64,000 nucleotides of DNA from contig NZ_BCTL01000034.1 in NCBI RefSeq assembly GCF_001571265.1, positions 1 to 64,000 of the forward strand, given 5' to 3'. Below, piece after piece: positions 36,254-45,596 of the stretch. The notes beneath the pieces are model-generated. The model was given only the letters and a program-made list of their open reading frames with translations, did not search any database and was not told the origin of the DNA. Numbering within the stretch: position 1 is the first letter of the stretch; each line of letters begins with the position of its first letter. Position numbers and translations under genes: made by a program. Source of the stretch: Cedecea neteri NBRC 105707 = ATCC 33855. Its GTDB lineage: Bacteria; Pseudomonadota; Gammaproteobacteria; Enterobacterales; Enterobacteriaceae.

Positions 36254-38251
36254 CTATTGTTGATGTGTATGCGCCCGGCTACGAATCAGCGGCCATACCA
36301 GCAGCGGTACGCCGACCAGCGACGCCACCAGCCCCACGGGCAGCTGACGCGGATAAAGAAAATTGCGGCCCATCCAGTCCGCCAGCACCATAATCAGCGC
36401 GGACAACAGCGCGGCGGTGAACAACTGCGCCATCGGGCGTTTCGCGCCGGCTTTTCGCGCCAGATGCGGCCCCAGTAGCCCAACAAACGACACCGGCCCG
36501 ACGATCAACGTGGCAAGTCCGGTCATCAATGCGGCCAGCGCCAGTACGCTAATCCTCGCCCTGGCAACATTCACGCCGAGCGAGCCGCTCACCTGCCCAA
36601 GCGGTAACAGCAGCAGCCAGCGTCTGCAAAGTGGAGAAACCGCCAGCAGCAGCAACATGGCGAAGAACACGCCGATGGCGATGCCGTTATTAACGTAGTA
36701 GGTGCTGCCGGTCATCAGCTGCAGCAGCATCGAACTGGCCTGGCGGTTATTGAGCATCACGATACTGGCAATCGCCTGGAACAGCGCGTTCAGCGCCAGC
36801 CCGTTCAGCAGCACCCGCTGCGGGTTAAAGGCGCTCTGGCGGCTGCTCCACAGCGTTATCAGCAGGCTAATTAATGCCCCGGTGGCGCTGCTGAGGATCA
36901 TCAGCCCTGTCCCGCCCGCCGGGAATAGCAGCAGAAACGCCGTCACGCCCATCGCTGCCCCGCCGCCGATGCCGAGGATCTCCGGGCTTGCCAGCGGGTT
37001 GCCGCTAACGCGCTGCATCAATACGCCCGCGGCCGCCAGCAAAGCTCCGGCGCTTAACGCCGCCAGCAGGCGCGGCAGGCGCATCGGCAGCAGAGCGTGT
37101 TGTTCTGCAAGGGTCGTCCAGTGCCAACCGTGCAGCCCTTGCCCGACAAACAGCGACAGCACAATAGCCACCAGCAGCAACACAAAAGCAGTGCCCGCCG
37201 GGAAGCGCACGCCACACGCCTCGCCTTCGTAGGCGGAGGGCGTGGTGTCCTGCACCTGATGCCGGGCTTTGCCCGCAAGCAGAATCAGCAGCGGCCCGCC
37301 GGTTAAAGCGGTTAGCATGCCGACGGGCAGCAGTTGCCCGTCCAGCAGCGTGATACGGCTGACGCACAGATCGGTGAACCACAGCAAACCGGCGCCGATA
37401 AGCAGAGAATGGCAGAGCATTTGCCGCGTGGTGCGCGCCCCACCTAACCTGGCCAGGTGCGGGGCGGCGAGGCCGATAAAACCAATCACCCCGACGCTAT
37501 TAATGATTAGAGCGCTCATCACCAACGCCAGCGCCATCGCCGCCGAACGGATCAACAGCGGAGAAGCGCCTAAGCTGTTCACCATCGCCTCCGGCAGCCT
37601 GAGCAGCGCCAGCGGGCGAAGCAACAGCAGCAATGCCAGCAAGCACAGCCCCAGCCAGGGCAGGATCGTCGTCACGCCGCCCCAGTCCTGCTGCGCCAGC
37701 GAGCCGCCGCCCCACATCAGCACCGATAGCAGAAAACGGTCGTTGATCACCGCCATGATCATGGTCAGCGAGCCGCACCACAGGTTGACCAGCATCCCGG
37801 CCTGAATCATCACCAGCGGCGACAGGCGCTGCCGCCAGGAAAGCAGCAACACCAGCAGCAAAGCGGCAACTTCCCCGGTAATCACCACGCCGGTGCGGGC
37901 CGTCAGCAACGTGGCCGGGAACCACATCGAAGCCACGCCTAACGCCAGCGTCGCGCCGGAGGTCATGCCGAGGGTAATCGGCTCCGCCAGCGGATTGCGC
38001 AGCGCGCGCTGCATCAGCCAGCCGCAAAGCGCCAGCCCCGCGCCGCCGAGCCACGCCATCACCTGCTGCGGGAACCACATGGAATGCAGGATCACCGCCT
38101 GCGCATTCGGCATTTGCGAGCTAAAAAGCACGCTCAGACCTTGAACAAGCCCGCCGTGCTGCGCCACGCTTTGCAGCGCCATGATCAGGCTTGCCGCCCA
38201 GAGTGCGGCTATCAGCAGCCAGGAAGCCGTCGTTTTTCCCGTCTCAGCCAC
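36254..38251 (-). CDS. FhuB-like Fe(3+)-hydroxamate permease (fused double permease)
   Basis: A 665-aa permease with two fused FecCD/BtuC halves (about residues 1-325 and 345-660), the layout specific to FhuB (660 aa in E. coli). Each half has the GLAAPHLARLGG- or GLLGPHLARKAGAKR-type loop that contacts the ATPase. It overlaps the FhuD-like gene by 8 bases. The operon has no FhuC ATPase, so the protein must use an ATPase from another locus. It is a second copy relative to a normal fhuACDB locus, so I leave the symbol blank. Confidence 0.88.
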   Translation of the reverse strand: MAETGKTTASWLLIAALWAASLIMALQSVAQHGGLVQGLSVLFSSQMPNAQAVILHSMWFPQQVMAWLGGAGLALCGWLMQRALRNPLAEPITLGMTSGATLALGVASMWFPATLLTARTGVVITGEVAALLLVLLLSWRQRLSPLVMIQAGMLVNLWCGSLTMIMAVINDRFLLSVLMWGGGSLAQQDWGGVTTILPWLGLCLLALLLLLRPLALLRLPEAMVNSLGASPLLIRSAAMALALVMSALIINSVGVIGFIGLAAPHLARLGGARTTRQMLCHSLLIGAGLLWFTDLCVSRITLLDGQLLPVGMLTALTGGPLLILLAGKARHQVQDTTPSAYEGEACGVRFPAGTAFVLLLVAIVLSLFVGQGLHGWHWTTLAEQHALLPMRLPRLLAALSAGALLAAAGVLMQRVSGNPLASPEILGIGGGAAMGVTAFLLLFPAGGTGLMILSSATGALISLLITLWSSRQSAFNPQRVLLNGLALNALFQAIASIVMLNNRQASSMLLQLMTGSTYYVNNGIAIGVFFAMLLLLAVSPLCRRWLLLLPLGQVSGSLGVNVARARISVLALAALMTGLATLIVGPVSFVGLLGPHLARKAGAKRPMAQLFTAALLSALIMVLADWMGRNFLYPRQLPVGLVASLVGVPLLVWPLIRSRAHTHQQ

Positions 38252-39104
38252 GTTGCCACCCCGTCACAATCTGCCCCAATGCTTCGGCGATGCGCGTGGC
38301 CGTCACCAGCGCGCCACCGGAATTGAATTTTTGCGCCGGGAAAGCCAGTTGAGGCTGAGAAGTGAGCGGCAGGCGCTGCCACAGCAATGAACTCTGCCAG
38401 CGCTGGATCTGCGGCCATTGCCCGTCCTCCGGCAATAGAATCAGCCCGGCATTGTCTGCGCCGATGCGCGTTAACTCGACCATCGCTTCGCCCTGGGAAT
38501 TAACGCCGCCTTGCCAGGCATTGCTGAAACCACAGCGTGCCAGCACATCTCCGGCGAGGCTGCCTGTGCCGTAAAGCCGCATATGCAGCGCGTCTATCGG
38601 CGTGGCGATCAGTAGCGGGCGTTGATAAGCCGCGGCAGACTCTCGGGCATGAAGCGAAGCCTGCTCAAAGGCCGCCAACACCGCACGCGCCTGAGGTTCA
38701 CGGCGCAGCACGGTAGCCAGCTTATTGAGGGAGACTTGCCATTCGGCGAGGCTGCCGGTTGGCAGGGTAAGCGTCGGCGCGATGCGCTCCAACTGGGGCT
38801 TGAGCAGCGCATGGCCTGGCGTGATCACAATAAGATCGGGCTTCAGCGCGTACAGCGTTTCGAGGTTCGGCTGAAACAGCAGGCCAATATCCACCACGCT
38901 GGCGGGCAGCTCCGGCGTGCCAATCAGCTTGCGGTACCAGTCGGGAGCGGAAACCGACTGCGGCGTGACGCCGAGCGCCAGAATCAGCTCGGTTAGCCCC
39001 CAGTCGAGCACCGCCAGGCGCTGCGGAGGCCCGGAAACGGCACCAGCCGCCCCGATAAACGGAGCGGCCAGCGCTAAGGTCAGTAAACGTCTGCGGGAGA
39101 GCAT
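38244..39104 (-). CDS. FhuD-like siderophore-binding periplasmic protein
   Basis: A 286-aa binding protein of cluster A-II with a Tat-type signal (MLSRRRLLTLALAAPFIGAAG), like E. coli FhuD. The TroA/FhuD fold is shown by RLAVLDWGLTELILALGVTPQSVS, LLFQPNLETLYALKPDLIVI and the long central helix region. It delivers ferric hydroxamate siderophores to the FhuB-like permease. It begins 4 bp after the receptor stop and overlaps fhuB-like by 8 bases, so the three are one transcript. Confidence 0.87.
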   Translation of the reverse strand: MLSRRRLLTLALAAPFIGAAGAVSGPPQRLAVLDWGLTELILALGVTPQSVSAPDWYRKLIGTPELPASVVDIGLLFQPNLETLYALKPDLIVITPGHALLKPQLERIAPTLTLPTGSLAEWQVSLNKLATVLRREPQARAVLAAFEQASLHARESAAAYQRPLLIATPIDALHMRLYGTGSLAGDVLARCGFSNAWQGGVNSQGEAMVELTRIGADNAGLILLPEDGQWPQIQRWQSSLLWQRLPLTSQPQLAFPAQKFNSGGALVTATRIAEALGQIVTGWQRG

Positions 39105-39108
39105 TCGC

Positions 39109-41241
39109 TTACCACTGGTAGCTTAACGTGGCCACGTACTGACGCTTAACCGCGAACTCACAGCCGTTGTTCTGGCAGGCGGCGAGGTAGGTTTTGTTGG
39201 TCAGGTTGGCGGCGTTAAGAGCGACCTGCCACTGGCGATACTGCCAGCCGATGCGGGCGTCATAGACCGTGGCGCCCGGCACCTGCAGCGAGTTATCGGT
39301 GGTGGCGTAACTTGGGCCGACATAACGCACGCCGCCGACGACGGAGAAACCATCCAGCGGGCCGCTGAACGCGTACTGGCTCCAGAGCTTAGCCAGGTTG
39401 CGGGAAATGCCCGTCGGGTGTTTGCCTTCGCTGCCGTCGTTCGCCTTCATCACTTCCGGGTCGGTCAGCGAGTAAGACGCAAGGATCTGCCAGGCAGGCG
39501 TGACGTTCACCTTGCCTTCCAGCTCGATCCCACGCGAGCGGATCTCGCCGGTCTGCACGCTGTAGTTCACATGATCGGGATCCGGCGTGGCGACGTTAGT
39601 CTGGCGCAGATCGAACAGCGCCAGGGTAAACAGCGCGTCCATCCCGACCGGATCGTATTTCAGCCCGACTTCGGTCTGCTTGCCTTTGGTTGGCTTAAAC
39701 GCATTACCGTTAAAGTCGGTGCCGGCGCTTGGCACAAACGAGGTCGAGTAGCTGATGTACGGCGCAATACCGTTATCAAAGTGGTACAGCAACCCCGCGC
39801 GGCCGGTTGTCGCGTAGTCGTTGCGCGTCTGGTGAGTGTCGTTCAACAGGTTGGTGGCTTTGGTTTGCGCGCTGTCGTAGCGCCCCGCCAGGCTCATCAC
39901 CCAGTTATTCAGCGCCAGCTGATCCTGCAGATAAAGCCCCGTTTGATCCATCGTAGAATGGCTGTTGCTGGTAAACGCAGGCACTTCCACCAACGGGCTG
40001 TAGTCCGGGTGGAGGTAATTCAGCGGCGAAGCGTCGCCGTAGCCCGCCTGGCTGCGCACCGAGGAGTGCATCACATCCACGCCCAGCAGCGCAGTGTGCG
40101 ACACCGGGCCGGTATCAAAGCGGAACTCGCCCTGGTTATCTGCTGCAAAGTTACTCATCGTCTCGGTGAGGTTCATGGAGTAACGGTCAACCTGCGGCTG
40201 GGTCGGGTAAGTCCCGAACGGATAGACCATGCGGTAATCGGCACTGCTGCTGATGTAGCGCACGTTCTGGCGCAGCGTGACGTTATCGTTCAGCTCGCTG
40301 CGGAACTGATAACCGATGCTGCCCTGCCTGCGGGTGTAGGTATCAAAGCCCGGCTGGCCGCCGTAGAAGTGGGTGCCGATGTTACCGTTCGGGTTGTTCA
40401 CCAGCGTGCCCTTCATCGGCAGCATATTGTAGAAGCCGGTATCAGGATCCTGGCGCAGCTGCGCCAGCAGCGTCAGGCTGGTGCGGTCGTTTGGCTGCCA
40501 GGTGACGGACGGAGCAATGTCGTAGTGCTGGTAACGGGTGTGATCGACCTGCGTTTTGGTGTCGAAGAAGGTACCCGCCACGCGGCCCAGCCACTCTTTG
40601 CTGTCGGTCAGCGGGCCGGTCACGTCGAAGCCGGTGCCGAACTGGCTGTTATTCCCGGCGCTGACGTAAACCTGGCCGCCCGGCTGGGCCTGAGGCGTTT
40701 TGCTGACTAGGTTCACCACGCCACCGGGGTTCGCCTGGCCGTAAAGCACGGAAGCAGGCCCTTTGACCACTTCAATGCGGGAGAGCAGGAACGGATCCCA
40801 CGCCGGGCGGCTCCACCAGGCTTCACGCGGCAAACGCAGGCCGTCCAGGTATTCGTCGGCTTCAAAGCCGCGCACCATGATGGTATCAAAGCGGGTATCC
40901 GGGCCAGCATCTTCCGACGAGACGCCCGCGACGTAGCGCAGCGTCTGGGGAATATTTTTTGCCGCCATCGCCGCAATCTGTGCCTTGGTCACCACCGAAA
41001 TACTCTGCGGCGTGCGGCTAATCAGCGAGCTGGATTTGGTGCCCGCCACCGCCTCATGCGCCACCACGCTGGTTTCATCTTCCTGGCCGGAAGAAGAAGG
41101 TGCCGTGGCCGTAACGACCATCGTGCTGTCCTGTGCCGCCGGTTTGTCTGCTGCATGGGCAAAGCCCGCGCACGCCGCAAAGACCGCACAACTTAACGCC
41201 TTCAAAGGCATGTTCCCGTTTACCCATCCGCCCTGTTTCAT
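39109..41241 (-). CDS. TonB-dependent siderophore receptor
   Basis: A 710-aa outer-membrane receptor. The signal peptide ends near GFAHA, and the TonB box is STMVVTA (about residues 39-45). The plug domain has RTPQSISVVTKAQI, RGFEADEYLDGLR and IEVVKGPASVLYGQANPGGVVNLVSK. The 22-stranded barrel ends in the expected aromatic residue (SYQW). It is closest in style to FhuA/FoxA-type hydroxamate receptors, which fits the FhuD/FhuB-like partners. Starts at residue 1 or 11 are both possible. A Fur-like box lies about 30 bp upstream. Confidence 0.9.
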   Translation of the reverse strand: MKQGGWVNGNMPLKALSCAVFAACAGFAHAADKPAAQDSTMVVTATAPSSSGQEDETSVVAHEAVAGTKSSSLISRTPQSISVVTKAQIAAMAAKNIPQTLRYVAGVSSEDAGPDTRFDTIMVRGFEADEYLDGLRLPREAWWSRPAWDPFLLSRIEVVKGPASVLYGQANPGGVVNLVSKTPQAQPGGQVYVSAGNNSQFGTGFDVTGPLTDSKEWLGRVAGTFFDTKTQVDHTRYQHYDIAPSVTWQPNDRTSLTLLAQLRQDPDTGFYNMLPMKGTLVNNPNGNIGTHFYGGQPGFDTYTRRQGSIGYQFRSELNDNVTLRQNVRYISSSADYRMVYPFGTYPTQPQVDRYSMNLTETMSNFAADNQGEFRFDTGPVSHTALLGVDVMHSSVRSQAGYGDASPLNYLHPDYSPLVEVPAFTSNSHSTMDQTGLYLQDQLALNNWVMSLAGRYDSAQTKATNLLNDTHQTRNDYATTGRAGLLYHFDNGIAPYISYSTSFVPSAGTDFNGNAFKPTKGKQTEVGLKYDPVGMDALFTLALFDLRQTNVATPDPDHVNYSVQTGEIRSRGIELEGKVNVTPAWQILASYSLTDPEVMKANDGSEGKHPTGISRNLAKLWSQYAFSGPLDGFSVVGGVRYVGPSYATTDNSLQVPGATVYDARIGWQYRQWQVALNAANLTNKTYLAACQNNGCEFAVKRQYVATLSYQW

Positions 41242-41271
41242 ATCGACCGTATCATGTTATAAGAAGAGGAT

Positions 41272-41290
41272 CGAAATGATAATTATTCAC
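41272..41290. promoter_or_regulatory. Fur box upstream of the receptor operon
   Basis: A 19-bp site centred on TGATAATTATT matches 13 positions of the Fur consensus GATAATGATAATCATTATC. It lies in the receptor/AraC divergent region, 30 bp before the receptor start, and predicts repression by Fe2+-Fur. Confidence 0.7.
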
Positions 41291-41421
41291 CTTTAAAAGA
41301 GAAGAGCACCCGTGGCAGAATAGCGCGATCGGATGGGGAGATATCGCAAAGCGGACAGACATTGTCTTAACGCGCTACTGCATCATGAAATGGCGAGAAT
41401 CGGACGAACGGCAGGCAACAA

Positions 41422-42186
41422 ATGATAAAGCAATTCACACAGCAGAGTCCGCAGGAAGCGTTTCTGGAAGTACGAGAACTCCATTATAGCGCAGGAAGCC
41501 AGGAACCGTTTCACGCCCACGAACAGGGCCAGCTGATTTACCCGGTCAGCGGCGTGGCGAAGATCCGCAGCGAGCAAAACGTTTGGGTGGTCGCCCCCGG
41601 CCACGCGCTCTGGCTGCCGGGGCGCCTGCCGCACGGCCTGGAGGCCATCGGTAAAGTGGTGACCCACAACCTGTACATGACGCCCGCAGCCTCAAACGCA
41701 TTCAGCCGCCACAGCCGCAGCCTGGCCGTTACGCCGCTGTTTCAGTCTGTGACCGTCGCCGGCCTTGAAAAGCCCGCCGACCCGCAGCGAAGCCAGTTAT
41801 TGCATGATCTGCTGCACAACGAGCTTCTGCGCTTGCAGGATATTGCCCTGTGCCACATCACCCTGCCCCACGACAGGCGTATTCGCCAGCTTTGCGATGC
41901 GCTATGCAGCGACCTTTCCCAGCGGGAAACCCTGGCCTGGTGGGGCAAACAGGTAGGCGCGAGCGAAAGAACGCTGGCCAGGCTGTTCCGGGAAGAAACC
42001 CAGCTCAGCTTTACCGAATGGCGACAGCAAATGCACCTGGTGGAAGCCGTCTGCCACCTCGCGCGCGGCACCACCATCAGCAATCTCTCCAGCACGCTCG
42101 GCTACGCCAGCAGCAGCGCATTTATCGCTATGTTCCGGAAAAAACTGGGCGTTTCCCCGCAGAGGTATATTGGCCGCTATCTCTGA
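41422..42186 (+). CDS. AraC-family transcriptional regulator
   Basis: A 254-aa regulator with an N-terminal cupin ligand-binding half (HAHEQGQLIYPVSGVAKI, GHALWLPGRLPHGLE) and a C-terminal pair of helix-turn-helix motifs (WWGKQVGASERTLARLFREE and ISNLSSTLGYASSSAFIAMFRKKLG). It resembles the YeaM/NimR group. It is divergent from the siderophore receptor operon, but the Fur box is nearer the receptor. Whether it senses the siderophore or controls an unrelated gene is open. The dcuS-like gene begins 64 bp downstream. Confidence 0.87.
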   Translation: MIKQFTQQSPQEAFLEVRELHYSAGSQEPFHAHEQGQLIYPVSGVAKIRSEQNVWVVAPGHALWLPGRLPHGLEAIGKVVTHNLYMTPAASNAFSRHSRSLAVTPLFQSVTVAGLEKPADPQRSQLLHDLLHNELLRLQDIALCHITLPHDRRIRQLCDALCSDLSQRETLAWWGKQVGASERTLARLFREETQLSFTEWRQQMHLVEAVCHLARGTTISNLSSTLGYASSSAFIAMFRKKLGVSPQRYIGRYL

Positions 42187-42250
42187 CACGGCTTTTACAA
42201 TCCGGTTCCATCGGCGATAATCAGCGTTTGCGCCCCGGACCGGAACAACC

Positions 42251-43873
42251 ATGAGCGACACAAAGCCCCCGCAAACGACGGCCAAGCGCCCGATGAAACT
42301 CAGCACCTCGGTGACGCTGATGCTGTGCGCCGTTATCGGCTCGGTGCTGCTTGTGGTTTACGCCCTGTATTTTATCCAGATAAGCAACGCCACCCGCAGC
42401 GGCCTGAAAGACACCGCGCTGGCGGTGGCGAGAACCCTGGCCGACGATCCAACGATCAAGTACGGCCTGACGCAGCCCCACAGTAAAGACATCATCCCGC
42501 CCGTAGCCTCACGCGTGCAGGATCGTAACGACCTGCTGTTCGTGGTGGTGACCGACATGAACGGCATTCGCTACTCGCACCCCAAACCCGGCAATATCGG
42601 CTCGCATTTTATCGGCGACGACATTTTCCCGGCGCTGGAGGGCAAAGAGAATGTTTCTATCAACCACGGCGTGCTGGCGGAAGCCCTGCGCGTTTTTACG
42701 CCGGTCTATAACGAGCAGCATAAGCAGATAGGCGTGGTCGCCATCGGCATTTCGCTCAGCAAAGTGGATGAGCAGATCAGCAAAAGCCGCTGGAGCGTAC
42801 TCTGGACGGTGTTATTTAGCGCCCTGTTCGGCTCGCTCGGCACCTGGGTGCTGGTACGGGTACTGAAACGCATTCTGTTCGGCTTCGAGCCGTATGAAAT
42901 TTCCGCCCTGTTCGAGCAGCGCCAGGCGATGCTGCAGTCCGTCAAAGAGGGCATTATCGCCGTCGACCGCGAAGGCCGGGTGACGCTCATCAATCACGCG
43001 GCGCGCAAGCTGCTGCTCTCCCCGGATGATTTCCGCCTCGGCAAAACCGTGCCGCCGGGGCCGCTGGTGGCAACGCTGTGCGAAGTGCTTCATACCGGCA
43101 CGCCGATTCAGGACAGGCAAATCATCAGCTATGGTCGCCTGGTCTTGTGTAATGCGGTGCCAATTCGTATAAATAATCAGGTGATCGGCGCCATCAGTAC
43201 CTTCCGCGACAAGACTGAAATCAATTTGTTGACCCAGCGTGTAGACGGCATGGTGAATTATGTCGACGCGCTGCGCGAGCGCTCACACGAATTTATGAAT
43301 AAGCTGCACGTCATTCTTGGCCTGCTGCAGCTTAAACATTACGACAAGCTTGAAGAGTACATTCTGCAAACCGCCAGCAATTACCAGACGGAAATTGGCA
43401 CGCTGCAGAGCAAAATTAAGTCGCCGGTCATTGCCGGGTTCCTGATTGGCAAGATTAACCGCGCGCGGGAAGCGGGCCACCATCTGGCGCTTGCCGATGA
43501 ATGCCAGCTGCCGGACAACCCGAACGAGCTTCAGGTGATGGCGCTGATTACCGCGCTGGGCAACCTGATAGAGAACGCGCTGGACGCAATGGCAGGCCAG
43601 GCTGATGGCGAGGTGGGCGTACTACTGCACTATCAGAACGGCGTGCTGAGCGTTGAGGTCAGCGACGACGGGCCGGGCATCGATCCGGACCATATTCAGT
43701 CTATTTTTGACAAAGGCTACTCCACCAAAGGCGATCAGCGCGGCGTGGGGCTGTTCCTCGCCAGGCAGCAGCTTGAGCGGCTCGGCGGCAGTATTCAGGT
43801 GGAGTCAGAACCCGGCGTCTTCACCCAATTCTTTGTGCAGTTACCCTGGGATAGTGAAAGGAACAATGCGTGA
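42251..43873 (+). CDS. DcuS/CitA-family sensor histidine kinase
   Basis: A 540-aa inner-membrane kinase that probably senses C4-dicarboxylates or related acids. Layout: helix 1 (residues 22-43), a periplasmic PASP domain (about 45-180, with FVVVTDMNGIRYSHPKPGNIG), helix 2 (about 184-206), a cytoplasmic PAS (220-325) and the kinase core. The phosphoacceptor is His346 in RERSHEFMNKLHVILGLLQL, and the ATP site has NLIENALDA and DDGPGI. E. coli DcuS is 543 aa with His349. It overlaps the regulator gene by 4 bases. The adjacent dicarboxylate module is the likely target. Confidence 0.9.
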   Translation: MSDTKPPQTTAKRPMKLSTSVTLMLCAVIGSVLLVVYALYFIQISNATRSGLKDTALAVARTLADDPTIKYGLTQPHSKDIIPPVASRVQDRNDLLFVVVTDMNGIRYSHPKPGNIGSHFIGDDIFPALEGKENVSINHGVLAEALRVFTPVYNEQHKQIGVVAIGISLSKVDEQISKSRWSVLWTVLFSALFGSLGTWVLVRVLKRILFGFEPYEISALFEQRQAMLQSVKEGIIAVDREGRVTLINHAARKLLLSPDDFRLGKTVPPGPLVATLCEVLHTGTPIQDRQIISYGRLVLCNAVPIRINNQVIGAISTFRDKTEINLLTQRVDGMVNYVDALRERSHEFMNKLHVILGLLQLKHYDKLEEYILQTASNYQTEIGTLQSKIKSPVIAGFLIGKINRAREAGHHLALADECQLPDNPNELQVMALITALGNLIENALDAMAGQADGEVGVLLHYQNGVLSVEVSDDGPGIDPDHIQSIFDKGYSTKGDQRGVGLFLARQQLERLGGSIQVESEPGVFTQFFVQLPWDSERNNA

Positions 43874-44589
43874 TTAATGTCTTAATTGTTGATGATGATG
43901 CGATGGTCGCGGAGCTTAACCGCGCCTACGTCAGCCAAATCCCGGGCTTTACCTGCTGCGGTTCCGCCTCCACGCTGAAACAGGCGCGGGAGATGGTCAG
44001 CAACCCGGAGTTAAAAATCGATCTGATCCTGCTGGACGTTTATATGCAGCAGGACAACGGCCTGGATCTGCTGCCGACGCTACGTGAAGCGGGGAAAACC
44101 ATCGACGTGATCGTTATCTCGTCGGCGGCGGACGCGGCCACTATCCAGAAGTCGATGCACTACGGCGTGGTGGATTACCTGATTAAACCGTTCCAGTTCC
44201 CGCGCTTTGAAGAAGCGTTAACCAACTGGCGCGAAAAGAAAAACCTGATGGGCACCCACAAATATTACGAGCAGGCGGACGTTGACAGGCTGCTGCACGG
44301 TGGCTCGCCGGTGGTGGCGGACGCCAAGCGCCTGCCGAAGGGGCTGACGCCGCAAACGCTGCGCACCATTTGCCAGTGGATCGACACGCACCCGACGGAA
44401 GAGTTCTCCACCGACGAACTGGCGGCAGCGGTGAATATCTCTCGCGTTTCATGCCGTAAGTATCTGATCTGGCTTGCGCAGATCAATATTCTGTTCACCA
44501 GCATTCATTACGGCATGACCGGCCGCCCGGTGTACCGCTATCGCCTGCAGGCCGAGCAGCTTGGCCTGCTCAAGCAGTACTGCCAGTAA
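43870..44589 (+). CDS. DcuR/CitB-family response regulator
   Basis: A 239-aa two-component regulator. The receiver domain has the acidic pocket VDDD (8-10), phosphorylation site Asp56 in LILLDVYM and Lys in YLIKPFQF. The C-terminal CitB-type helix-turn-helix (FSTDELAAAVNISRVSCRKYL) is like DcuR. It is cotranscribed with the kinase (ATGA overlap). Its last 20 bases overlap the 3' end of convergent apbE. It probably activates the fumarate reductase and transporter promoters in the 48378-48996 region. Confidence 0.9.
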   Translation: MINVLIVDDDAMVAELNRAYVSQIPGFTCCGSASTLKQAREMVSNPELKIDLILLDVYMQQDNGLDLLPTLREAGKTIDVIVISSAADAATIQKSMHYGVVDYLIKPFQFPRFEEALTNWREKKNLMGTHKYYEQADVDRLLHGGSPVVADAKRLPKGLTPQTLRTICQWIDTHPTEEFSTDELAAAVNISRVSCRKYLIWLAQINILFTSIHYGMTGRPVYRYRLQAEQLGLLKQYCQ

Positions 44590-45538
44590 TCAGCTGGTAG
44601 CCGTCATCCAGTAACGTAAAGCGGAACTGGCTGGCGGAAGAGAGAATAATCTCTCGCCGTTTTGTGACAAAAATCGCCTCGATATCGGGGCGATTTGCCA
44701 GCACGGCGCAGCCCTTCTCGACGCCCATCCCGTAAATCAGCGTGGTCCAGATATCACCGTCTAAAGAGTCAGTCGACACGATCGTCACGCTATCCAGGTC
44801 GTTGTCCAGCGGATAGCCGGTACGCGGATCGAGAATATGGTGATAGCGTTTGCCGTCCAGTTCGAAATAACGCTCATAAACGCCGGACGTCACCACCGAC
44901 TTGTTTGCCACCTCAATCACGCCCAGCATCTCGTCCGGGCCGCTAAACGGCTTTTTCAGCCCGATGGACCAGCCGCCTTCCGGCGAACCCAGCGTTTGTA
45001 CGTTGCCGCCGAGGTTAATCAATCCCTGCTCCACGCCCTGACGCTTCAGGAAGTCGCGCACGCGGTCGGCAATGTAGCCCTTGGCTATCGCGCCCAGGTC
45101 GATTTCCATGCCGCTGTGCGCCAGATAAACGCTGCCTTCGGCTTCGTCCAGCACCACCTGATGTGGCTGCGTGCGCGGCAGCAGCGCGGCGATATCCTGC
45201 GCCGGCGGCACGCTGTCGCCCTTAAAACCAATCTTCCAGCGCTTCACCAGCGGGCCAATGGCCAGATTAAAAATACTGTCGGGAAACTGGCTGGCGGCTT
45301 TGGCGCATTTGATGAGTTCGAACACGGGACGGCTGACGGTGACCGGATGTTTGCCCGCGGCGTGATTGATACTCATCACCTGGGATTCGGCGCGGTTCAC
45401 GGTGAGCAGGTCTTCGTATTGTTTGATCAGGCGGAACACCTGGGAGGCGAGCGTTTCGTTGGCTTCGAACAGCTTGAGGAGAATGGGCGAGCCCATTAAA
45501 ACGGCGGAGTAGCCATAAACACCTTCGGGTTGTGACAT
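44570..45538 (-). CDS. FAD:protein FMN transferase (cytoplasmic ApbE)
   Basis: Transfers FMN from FAD to a Thr/Ser in target proteins through a phosphoester bond. The 322-aa protein starts MSQPEGVYGYS at the ATG 45538, which has AAGGAG upstream; a longer frame to 45712 is not supported. It has no signal peptide or lipobox, unlike most periplasmic ApbE proteins. Family motifs are IDLGAIAKGYIADRV, GGNVQTLGS, HHILDPRTGYP and the late Asp/Thr of DGDIWTTLIYGMG. It lies 58 bp downstream of the fumarate reductase gene, whose FMN_bind domain is its obvious substrate. Confidence 0.92.
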   Translation of the reverse strand: MSQPEGVYGYSAVLMGSPILLKLFEANETLASQVFRLIKQYEDLLTVNRAESQVMSINHAAGKHPVTVSRPVFELIKCAKAASQFPDSIFNLAIGPLVKRWKIGFKGDSVPPAQDIAALLPRTQPHQVVLDEAEGSVYLAHSGMEIDLGAIAKGYIADRVRDFLKRQGVEQGLINLGGNVQTLGSPEGGWSIGLKKPFSGPDEMLGVIEVANKSVVTSGVYERYFELDGKRYHHILDPRTGYPLDNDLDSVTIVSTDSLDGDIWTTLIYGMGVEKGCAVLANRPDIEAIFVTKRREIILSSASQFRFTLLDDGYQLITGSTA

Positions 45539-45563
45539 AGCGGACTCCTTTTGCTGAAAGGGT

Positions 45564-45589
45564 TGCGCCCCGGCAAAAGCCGGGGCGCA
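45564..45589 (-). terminator. Intercistronic hairpin between fumarate reductase and apbE
   Basis: A perfect 11-bp stem TGCGCCCCGGC / GCCGGGGCGCA with loop AAAA. It has no T run. It probably stabilises the abundant reductase message and lowers apbE expression. Confidence 0.65.
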
Positions 45590-45596
45590 GTCGGGC

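Noticed and set aside
39418-40710. A 430-codon open frame antisense to the TonB-dependent receptor
   Set aside because: The receptor frame is complete with plug and barrel; the antisense frame shows only Arg/Val/His-rich shadow sequence.
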